This document shows positions 1 to 6,262 of a stretch of 8,370 nucleotides of DNA, in pieces. The DNA is from a bacterium (GTDB lineage: Bacteria; Patescibacteriota; Minisyncoccia; Phycocordibacterales; PALSA-1337). Position numbers and translations under genes: made by a program. Numbering within the stretch: position 1 is the first letter of the stretch; every line of letters starts with the position of its first letter. A model generated the notes under the pieces. It was not told the DNA's origin and did not search any database. It was given only the letters and a program-made list of their open reading frames with translations. The stretch spans positions 1-8,370 of the forward strand of contig JAUYLM010000070.1 of NCBI GenBank assembly GCA_030698965.1, read 5' to 3'.

Positions 1-407
1 AAGATATGCTTAAAGAAAAAACTTCACTCCTACAGCTCGACGAGCGCGTCAGATATGTCGGTTTTGTGCCTCATCGCGAAATGCCGATATACCTCCATGC
101 TTCAAATATTTTTATCAGGCCTTCACTCTCCGAAGGTTTTGGTATTTCTTTTATCGAAGCAATGGCGGCAGGTCTACCGGTTATCGCTACGCCAGTGGGA
201 GGCATTCCCGATTTCCTGTTCGATGGCAGAACCGGCCTGTTTTGCAAGGCAGAAGAACCGGAAAGCATAGCAGAAAAAGTGGATGTATTAATGAAAGATA
301 AGGAGTTATGTGAATCTTTAGTCAGTAACGCCAGAGCTATGGTGAAGGAGAAATACGGTTGGGACTTGATAGCGGACAAAATGAGGGGTATATTTGCAAG
401 ACTATGA
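1..407 (+). CDS. GT4 family glycosyltransferase, C-terminal part (cut by window edge)
   Basis: This is the donor-binding half of a retaining GT-B (GT4) glycosyltransferase, which moves a sugar from a nucleotide-sugar to a growing glycan in the cytoplasm. The frame is open to the left edge (first full codon at base 3), so the ATG at 6 is internal and most of the protein, probably 200 or more residues, is missing. Counting from that ATG, the family signature SEGFGISFIEAMAAGLPVIA lies at residues 42-61 and contains the E-x7-E pair (Glu43 and Glu51). It is followed by a PVGGIPDF loop (63-70) and an NGxTG-like DGRTGLF turn (73-79), all standard for GT4. The end, with a Tyr-Gly-Trp before the last helix (117-119), looks complete. 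The stop overlaps the next start by ATGA. The family call is secure; the substrate is unknown. Confidence 0.9.
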   Translation, partial: DMLKEKTSLLQLDERVRYVGFVPHREMPIYLHASNIFIRPSLSEGFGISFIEAMAAGLPVIATPVGGIPDFLFDGRTGLFCKAEEPESIAEKVDVLMKDKELCESLVSNARAMVKEKYGWDLIADKMRGIFARL

Positions 408-1387
408 GAATCCTAATCGCCACAGGCATATATCCACCGGCCATTGGCGGTCCGGCGAAATATGCCGAAAACTTGAAGAATGAGTGGGAAAAGATGGGCC
501 ACAGCGTAAAAGTGAAGACCTATGGTCTCGAGCACAATCTTCCGACAGGCATCCGGCATCTCTATTATTTTCTAAAAATTATCCCGGCTGTTCTCCGGTC
601 GGATTTCATTTATGCACTGGATACATTCAGCGTCGGATTGCCATCGGCTCTGGCCGCAGTAATTTTTGTTAAAAAGATGGTGCTCAGAAGCGGCGGAGAC
701 TTTCTATGGGAAGGGTATGTGGAAAGGACCGGTGATCTTGTTTTGCTAAAAGATTTCTACAATATGCCCAAGGAGAAGTGGTCTAGAAAAGAAAAAATTA
801 TTTTTTGGCTGACAAAATGGACACTGCACCATGTGAAGACTTTGATTTTCAGTACAAACTGGCAGAAGGATATATGGACCGGTCCCTACGGAATCAAGGC
901 TCTGAGAATAAAGATTATTGAAAACTATTACGGGGAAAAGATGCCGAGCCTTCCGCCGGCTGAGAAGAATTTCATTGCCGGTACGCGCAAGATCAAATGG
1001 AAGAATCTAGCAACTTTGGAAAAGTCATTTGAGGGAATAGAGGAAGCAAAGCTTGATCTGAAAAATTATTCCCATGACGAGTTCATGAAGAAAATATCCG
1101 AGTGCTATGCCGTGATTCTCGTATCGCTAGGAGATATCAGTCCGAATATGATATTGGAAGCAATCAGGTATAATAAACCATTCATAATTACGGAAGAGAA
1201 CGGACTGATGGACCGCATAGGAGAAATCGCGATTACGGTTAATCCTAAGGCTGAAAATGACATAAAAGAAAAAATATTGTGGCTATGCAAAAAGGAAAAC
1301 TATGATGCTCAGGCCGAAAAAATAAGGAATTTTAATTTTACCCACACCTGGGAAGACATCGCCCGGGAGACGCTGAACACCTTATGA
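404..1387 (+). CDS. Compact GT4-like glycosyltransferase
   Basis: The product (327 aa) is a small GT-B glycosyltransferase, probably cytosolic. The start chosen is ATG 404, which overlaps the previous stop as ATGA and opens with the classic first strand and glycine loop (MRILIATGIYPPAIGGP, loop GGPAKYA at 15-21). An in-frame ATG at 359 would add 15 unlikely residues and a long overlap. The C-terminal domain begins near residue 188, with R195 and K200 in 'AGTRKIKWKNL' at the usual phosphate-binding places. The signature is SLGDISPNMILEAIRYNKPF (241-260), in which the first acid is Asp244 rather than Glu and the second is Glu252. Between about 211 and 225 the usual strand with a 'VGxGP'-like turn and the strand after it are missing, which makes this domain unusually short. 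I recall this short form, with 'ISPN', from other Patescibacteria-like glycosyltransferases. The substrate is not readable. The 3' end overlaps the next gene by ATGA. Confidence 0.85.
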   Translation: MRILIATGIYPPAIGGPAKYAENLKNEWEKMGHSVKVKTYGLEHNLPTGIRHLYYFLKIIPAVLRSDFIYALDTFSVGLPSALAAVIFVKKMVLRSGGDFLWEGYVERTGDLVLLKDFYNMPKEKWSRKEKIIFWLTKWTLHHVKTLIFSTNWQKDIWTGPYGIKALRIKIIENYYGEKMPSLPPAEKNFIAGTRKIKWKNLATLEKSFEGIEEAKLDLKNYSHDEFMKKISECYAVILVSLGDISPNMILEAIRYNKPFIITEENGLMDRIGEIAITVNPKAENDIKEKILWLCKKENYDAQAEKIRNFNFTHTWEDIARETLNTL

Positions 1388-2346
1388 AACTGCTGATGAT
1401 ATCAACAGACCAAAAAATATTTGAAAAGGGGAGCGCCGTCTCTCTCCGGCAGATCGAATATGCCAGGCAGTACGAAGAAGTGCATATCATAGTCTTTGCC
1501 GATAAAGTGTTTTCAGAGACTCCACTGGGCTCGAATGTTTGGGCATATCCCACAAGATCCATTTCAAAGTGGCTCTATGTTTTTGATGCAATAAAATTGG
1601 GAAAATTCATCGCCAAGAAAAAGGGAATAACCCATATAACCTGCCAGGATCCTTTTGAAACAGGGTTAGTAGGGGCACTTGTGAAAAAGGATGAAAATTT
1701 GGAGATACAAATACATACGGACATAGGCAGTCCGTATTTCAAGCGCTTCAGTCAACTGGAGTGGATAAGAAGCCTGATTGTTCCCTACACACTTCGAAAG
1801 GCTGATCATGTGAGGGTAGTGTCCGAAAGGATAAAAAAATATATCACTAAATATGTAGATGAATCAAAAATAGAAATCAGGCCGATTTTTGTAGATACAG
1901 ATAAAATAAAAAATGCTCCGATATCTACCGACCTGCATAAAAAGTATCCTCAATTCTCAAAAATCATCCTGATGGCTTCCCGTCTCGAAAAAGAAAAAAA
2001 TATTGACATGGCCATAGAGGCTTTCAAAATTGTTCTTACGAAGAACCCTGGTGCCGGACTTGTAATAGTCGGCTCAGGAAGCCAGGAGGGTTACCTGAAG
2101 GATATTGCCAAGGGCTTGCCTGTAATATTCGAAGGCTGGATAGATGATATGGCTTCATATTATAAAACCTGCGACTGTTTTCTCGTCTCGTCCTGGTATG
2201 AAGGCTACGGCATGACTCTTGTCGAGGCCAATGCCGCGGGATGCAGGATCGTCTCTACCGATGTGGGGGTGGCAAGGGAAATGGGGGCAAAGATTGTCGG
2301 TTTTGACTCCATCTCCATGGCATATGGTATCATTCAGTCAATATGA
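1384..2346 (+). CDS. GT4 family glycosyltransferase with short C-terminus
   Basis: This is a 320-aa retaining GT-B enzyme. The N-terminal domain (about 1-190) opens with a strand and 'STDQKIFEKGSAVSLRQ', a style familiar from Patescibacteria glycosyltransferases. The C-terminal domain has the phosphate-binding motif ASRLEKEKNID (198-208; R200, K205), a 'VIVGSGSQEGYL' strand-turn (227-238), EGWID (250-254) and the full catalytic signature SWYEGYGMTLVEANAAG (270-286) with Glu273 and Glu281 as the E-x7-E pair. It then stops abruptly at 'MAYGIIQSI', just after the helix that follows the signature. Most GT4 proteins run about 25-35 residues further, through a last helix that packs back on the N-domain. 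It may therefore be naturally short or may have lost its tail. Both ends are ATGA overlaps, with gene 2 upstream and the GtrA fusion downstream. Family call high; activity of the short form uncertain. Confidence 0.88.
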   Translation: MKLLMISTDQKIFEKGSAVSLRQIEYARQYEEVHIIVFADKVFSETPLGSNVWAYPTRSISKWLYVFDAIKLGKFIAKKKGITHITCQDPFETGLVGALVKKDENLEIQIHTDIGSPYFKRFSQLEWIRSLIVPYTLRKADHVRVVSERIKKYITKYVDESKIEIRPIFVDTDKIKNAPISTDLHKKYPQFSKIILMASRLEKEKNIDMAIEAFKIVLTKNPGAGLVIVGSGSQEGYLKDIAKGLPVIFEGWIDDMASYYKTCDCFLVSSWYEGYGMTLVEANAAGCRIVSTDVGVAREMGAKIVGFDSISMAYGIIQSI

Positions 2347-3797
2347 GATTGCTCAAGAGATTTTTCGGATCGACTATTTTCCGGTATGGAGTGGCGGGAG
2401 GGCTGGCTTCATTGTGTGATGTATTGGTCTTTAACTCGCTCGTATATTTCGCGGGGGCGTATTATCTGACGGCCGCAGTCATATCCAATGCCATTTCCTT
2501 CTTCATCAGATTTTTTCTTCAGAAGTACTATGCTTTCCAGGCCAGGTCAAAAAAGAATATCCGCCGGCAGTTTGCCATGTACGGAATCCTCTTTGCTCTG
2601 AGCGTCGCCCTTACCGCCTTCTGGATGTTTGTTTTTGTTGATTTGCTAAGCATACATCCATCCGTCGCCCAGATCATAGCGATCTTCGCCGTGGCCGCCG
2701 TTTGTTTTTTTGTCTATAGGTATATTATTTTTCCAGAGGAAAAACAGGAGAATAAAGAGATTAGAAACATCCTGATAATCACTCAGAAAGTGAACAAGGA
2801 CGACCCAGTGCTGGGATTTTTCCATAAGTGGATCGAGGGGCTGGCGAAGCGCTTCGACTCCGTAGTCGTCATCTGCCTTGAAAAAGGTGAAAGTAGCCTT
2901 CCGGAAAATGTCAAAGTCCTTTCTCTGGGAAAAGAGGAGAGGCAGTCTCGCCTGCAATACCTGATACATTTCTACTGGTATGTATTAACAGAGAAGAGAA
3001 ATTATGACGCTGTCTTTGTCCATATGAATCAGCAATATGTGGTCCTCGGTTCCATTGTCTGGAAGATACTCAAGAAAAAAATATACATGTGGCGCAACCA
3101 CGTTTCCGGAGGAGTTATGACGAAGATTGCCGTGCGCCTGTGCGACAAAGTCTTCTGCACTTCGGAATTCTCCTATACCGCAAGATACAAAAAGACCTAT
3201 ATCATGCCTGTCGGCATCGATACGGATACATTCAGCAGGGGAGGCGGGATTGCAAGAAATCCGCGATCTATCCTTTTCCTGGGAAGAATAGCGCCGATCA
3301 AGAAGCCAGATATATTGGGCAGGGCTCTCGCTATTCTCCATGAGAAAGGAGTCGACTTCACAGCTTCCTTTTACGGAGATCCTCTTCCTCAGGACAAGGA
3401 ATACTATGAATCCCTGCGGAGCGCGGTGGTTGAATCCGGCATTTCTGAAAGAGTCTCTTTCCATCCAGGCATAAAGAATCGCGAGACTGTTGATGTGTAC
3501 AATGCCCACGAGGTCTCAATAAATCTGTCTCCCAGCGGTTTGTATGACAAGACTATATTCGAGGCAATGGCATGCGAAACTCTTATCCTCGCCTCAAGCA
3601 AGAGCCTCTATGGCGTCGTGCCGGAGAATTTCATATTCAAGGAAAGGGATGCCGCTGACCTGGCGAACAAGCTCGAGAAGATCCTGGATCTTCCTCAAAA
3701 AGAAAAAGCAGCAAAAGGTATAGATTTCCGGGAGATAGTGACGGATAACCACTCGCTGGAGAAGCTCATGGGGCGTTTATCGTATCATATTAAATGA
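2343..3797 (+). CDS. GtrA-like membrane domain fused to GT4 glycosyltransferase
   Basis: A single 484-aa frame joins two normally separate proteins. Residues 1-131 form a complete GtrA-like domain with four membrane segments (about 14-37, 41-60, 76-99, 107-131). Each half ends in the family's basic-aromatic pattern (RFFLQKYYAF at 56-65, VYRYIIF at 124-130). GtrA proteins are thought to flip undecaprenyl-phosphate-linked sugars. After a short charged linker (132-140), a GT-B fold starts with 'RNILIITQKVNKDDPVLGFF' (141-160). Its landmarks are PVGIDTDTF (289-297), the donor-domain strand ILFLGRIAPIKKPDI (310-324; R315, K320/K321) and LSPSGLYDKTIFEAMACE (395-412). In that signature Glu407 is the second acid, but the first position is Gly399. 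There is no frame break at the joint. The topology would keep the GT domain in the cytosol if both termini of GtrA face inward. It may make the lipid-linked sugar that GtrA flips, or GtrA may only anchor it; both are inference. Confidence 0.87.
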   Translation: MRLLKRFFGSTIFRYGVAGGLASLCDVLVFNSLVYFAGAYYLTAAVISNAISFFIRFFLQKYYAFQARSKKNIRRQFAMYGILFALSVALTAFWMFVFVDLLSIHPSVAQIIAIFAVAAVCFFVYRYIIFPEEKQENKEIRNILIITQKVNKDDPVLGFFHKWIEGLAKRFDSVVVICLEKGESSLPENVKVLSLGKEERQSRLQYLIHFYWYVLTEKRNYDAVFVHMNQQYVVLGSIVWKILKKKIYMWRNHVSGGVMTKIAVRLCDKVFCTSEFSYTARYKKTYIMPVGIDTDTFSRGGGIARNPRSILFLGRIAPIKKPDILGRALAILHEKGVDFTASFYGDPLPQDKEYYESLRSAVVESGISERVSFHPGIKNRETVDVYNAHEVSINLSPSGLYDKTIFEAMACETLILASSKSLYGVVPENFIFKERDAADLANKLEKILDLPQKEKAAKGIDFREIVTDNHSLEKLMGRLSYHIK

Positions 3798-3806
3798 CAT
3801 GACATG
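3794..3806 (+). repeat. ATGAC tandem pentamer at the gene 4 / gene 5 junction
   Basis: The junction reads ATGAC-ATGAC-ATG, giving three ATG triplets in three different frames. The first (3794) overlaps the upstream TGA as ATGA, like the other junctions here, but encodes only two codons before TGA at 3800. The second (3799) encodes four codons before TAA at 3811. Only the third (3804) opens the methyltransferase. No Shine-Dalgarno-like purine box precedes it. A ribosome terminating at 3797 could reinitiate at any of the three. The repeat is direct observation; a regulatory effect is speculation. Confidence 0.7.
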
Positions 3807-4436
3807 TTTATAAAAATCGCACAAAAAATATCAAAAGGCCAGAGTATCCTCAGAGTTATGATGAATTATGGATTGGTGCGCTACTCGATTCGTGGAAAGG
3901 TTGTGGATATAGGAGGGGGAAGGTCCCCAGATTATTTTCTCTATATGAGAATTGAACCTGGAACAGATATTGTGCCTATTGACGGTTCTTTGAATGGTAT
4001 TGATTTTGAGACGGACAACCTGCCTGAAAATGCCCATGATGCTGATGTGATTCTCTGTATGAATGTCCTGGAGCATGTATATAATTATAATTTTCTGGTA
4101 AGCGAAATGCGCAGGATACTTAAGCCAGGAGGACAGCTAATAGGCTTCGTACCTTTCTTCATAAATTATCATCCTGATCCACATGATTATTTTCGATATA
4201 CCAAAGAAGCACTGAGGAAAATTCTCGAGGATTTCCATGAGATCGAAGTTCGAGAAGTTGGGATTGGTCCAATGTGTGTTGGTTTAAATAATATAGTTCT
4301 CTATCTTCCCTCTTTTTTAAAGGTATTGTTATTTTTGCCATGTTATTTCCTTGATAAGGCGTGGCTAAGAGTCAGGCCAGATATCACTTCTAGATACCCA
4401 CTAGGATATATATTTTCTGCACGCAAATCCATATGA
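3804..4436 (+). CDS. Class I SAM-dependent methyltransferase (Methyltransf_11-like)
   Basis: The product (210 aa) has the Rossmann methyltransferase signatures in order: motif I VVDIGGGRSPDY (33-44) for SAM binding, an acidic residue after strand 2 (Asp60), the MNVLEHV motif (86-92) after strand 4, and LKPGGQLIGFVPF (106-118) at strand 5. HPDPHDYFRYT (123-133) follows, typical of small methyltransferases found in polysaccharide loci. A hydrophobic stretch at 163-183 may be membrane-associating. It probably methylates a sugar or lipid-linked glycan intermediate, but the acceptor cannot be read. The start is the third of three clustered ATGs and is the only one with an open frame. It lies 6 bp after the previous stop, the only non-overlapping junction in the window, and its 3' end overlaps the next gene by ATGA. 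Its base composition looks AT-richer than gene 4 (roughly 32-40 % GC in sampled lines against about 43-57 %), which hints at separate origin. Confidence 0.88.
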   Translation: MFIKIAQKISKGQSILRVMMNYGLVRYSIRGKVVDIGGGRSPDYFLYMRIEPGTDIVPIDGSLNGIDFETDNLPENAHDADVILCMNVLEHVYNYNFLVSEMRRILKPGGQLIGFVPFFINYHPDPHDYFRYTKEALRKILEDFHEIEVREVGIGPMCVGLNNIVLYLPSFLKVLLFLPCYFLDKAWLRVRPDITSRYPLGYIFSARKSI

Positions 4437-6262
4437 AATTGATATACCTAACTGCTAAGCAATATCCTGGAAATACCGCAGACCACCATTATGTGCGTAA
4501 GTTGGCGTATGCTTTTCAGGGAAAATTAGGGAAAGATTTTACATTTACCACAGTGAATACAGCAAAAGATGCACTGCCAGAGCTTTTTTCTACTAGCATT
4601 TACGTTCCATTCTTCTTTAAAAAAACTTCCGTCTTTTTCTTTTGGCTACCTTGGTTTTATCTGAGGAATATAAGGCCAAAGAAGTGCCCAGGGGAACCAG
4701 TAGTATTTTTTTGTAATGATTTCAATCTCCTTGCTACCTTGATTTTCTGGAGAACCGTCTTTTTGCGGATAAATATATGCGCCGATTGGCACCTGGTTTC
4801 TAGAACATGGAAGGATAGGTTTATAGCACGTTATGTTGATTATTCATCCACTACTTCTAAGAAACTGGAGAGTGCTATTAGAACATTCTCGCCAACAGGG
4901 AATCAACACACTGTTTACGGTGGAGTCGATCTTGCTCCATATGAAGAGAAAGTTGATAAGGAGAAGGTGAGGGAAGAGTTAAATCTTCCGAAAGATAAAT
5001 TTCTCGCCGGTTACATCGGCCTTTTCAAAACTATGGGCATGGAAAAAGGTATTTCTACCATGATTTCAGCACTCACGCATCTGCCCGCGGATTATATAAT
5101 GGTCTTTGTCGGTGGAAGACCGGATGAGATAAAATTTTATGAGGAATTCGCCGTTTCGAACAGGGTTTTTGATAGATGTATTTTCAGGCCGTTTCAGGAT
5201 TTTAAAGGTGTAGTTAAATACGAAAAGGCAATGGATGCGCTGATCATCCCATATCCCGACAAACCGCATTTTCGAGAATACGGTTTTCCTATGAAGATTT
5301 ATGAATACATGGCGAGCGGAGTACCGGTCGTATACACCAAGCTGGATCTTCTGGAAGAAGTTGTGGGGAATTGCGCTTTCGGTATTGCTCCGGATTCGCC
5401 GTCGGAGCTTGCCAGCGCGCTGAAGAGAATACTCGCGAATAGAAAAGAAGCAGAGATTCTGGCGGAAAAAGCCAGGGTAAAAGTTAGAGAATATACATGG
5501 GAGATGAGAGCACAGAATATTCTTGAAAGATTTGGTATAATGCCAACCATGCTTAACATTCCCAACAATGCTCTGAAATATATACTCTTTCAGAGAACTG
5601 ACTTTTCCGTATATACTTCACGCCCCCGACTTTTGCGTATTGTGATGAATAAGCGTGTGCCGATATACAATGTAGCGGTAAAGCTCGAGGCCGCGCTCTT
5701 TCCCGGAAGGACAAAAAAACTTTTTTCCCTGGATATGGAAAGGGAATATTTGATTATAAAAAAATACCTACCTCTTGATCCTAAAAATATTCTTGATATT
5801 GGATGTGGTGTTGGAGGAATCGATATCATGTTTAATAAGCATTATGCACAAATGGGAGTATCTCCACATCTCCATCTTCTAGATAAGTCCGAAGTCAATT
5901 CAAAGGTTTATTATGGAATCGAAAAGGAGGCTGCTTATTATAATTCCCTTGAAACCGCGAAAAGACTGCTCAATGCCAACGGCGTGAAAGAAGAAAATAT
6001 TTATACCCAGGAAGTTTCCGGACCTTCCTTTTTTCCCGGAAAGAAGTTTGATCTCATTATTTCTCTGATTTCCTGGGGTTTCCATTATCCTATCAGCACG
6101 TATCTGGAGGAGGCGTACGGAGCTTTGTCTAACGGGGGGACAATGATAGTGGATGTCAGAAAGGGAACAGATGGAGAGAAATTGCTTGAGGAGAAATTCG
6201 GCGAAATTGATACGATTTTTGAAGGCAAAAAACATAAGAGAATTCTCGCTCATAAAAGATGA
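4433..6262 (+). CDS. GT4 glycosyltransferase fused to SAM methyltransferase
   Basis: This is a 609-aa bifunctional protein. Residues 1-366 form a GT-B glycosyltransferase: an N-domain from 'MKLIYLTAKQYPGNTADHHY' with an aromatic-hydrophobic patch (55-77, possible membrane contact), YGGVDLAPY (162-170), donor-domain start FLAGYIGLFKTMGMEKGI (190-207; K205), FVGGRPDE (225-232) and the signature FPMKIYEYMASGVPVV (285-300) with Glu291. The expected first acid position (283) is Tyr, with Glu282 one place off. Residues about 381-609 form a second module: LFSLDMEREY (430-439), SAM motif I NILDIGCGVGGIDI (452-465), LLDKS (482-486) with Asp484 as a likely ribose ligand, and FDLIISLISWGFHYP (539-553). 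A linker (367-380) joins them without interruption. It may add a sugar and methylate it, or methylate the chain end as a stop signal, but this is inference. Both ends overlap neighbours by ATGA. A composition shift falls inside this gene near 4980. Confidence 0.86.
   Translation: MKLIYLTAKQYPGNTADHHYVRKLAYAFQGKLGKDFTFTTVNTAKDALPELFSTSIYVPFFFKKTSVFFFWLPWFYLRNIRPKKCPGEPVVFFCNDFNLLATLIFWRTVFLRINICADWHLVSRTWKDRFIARYVDYSSTTSKKLESAIRTFSPTGNQHTVYGGVDLAPYEEKVDKEKVREELNLPKDKFLAGYIGLFKTMGMEKGISTMISALTHLPADYIMVFVGGRPDEIKFYEEFAVSNRVFDRCIFRPFQDFKGVVKYEKAMDALIIPYPDKPHFREYGFPMKIYEYMASGVPVVYTKLDLLEEVVGNCAFGIAPDSPSELASALKRILANRKEAEILAEKARVKVREYTWEMRAQNILERFGIMPTMLNIPNNALKYILFQRTDFSVYTSRPRLLRIVMNKRVPIYNVAVKLEAALFPGRTKKLFSLDMEREYLIIKKYLPLDPKNILDIGCGVGGIDIMFNKHYAQMGVSPHLHLLDKSEVNSKVYYGIEKEAAYYNSLETAKRLLNANGVKEENIYTQEVSGPSFFPGKKFDLIISLISWGFHYPISTYLEEAYGALSNGGTMIVDVRKGTDGEKLLEEKFGEIDTIFEGKKHKRILAHKR

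Noticed and set aside
359..403. In-frame upstream ATG for gene 2
   Set aside because: It would add 15 residues unlike any GT-B N-terminus and extend the overlap with gene 1 to 49 bases. ATG 404 gives the normal MRILIATG start and the same ATGA overlap as the other junctions.
2300..2400. Programmed or accidental frameshift joining gene 3 to gene 4
   Set aside because: The GtrA domain begins cleanly at its own ATG with a normal N-terminus, and reading through would not restore a GT4 tail. A simple ATGA overlap explains the junction.
2985..3509. Minus-strand open frame of 174 codons within gene 4
   Set aside because: It is antisense to the GT4 domain of the fusion protein, shows no recognisable domain, and all well-supported genes here are on the plus strand. 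It is best explained as a shadow of the coding frame.
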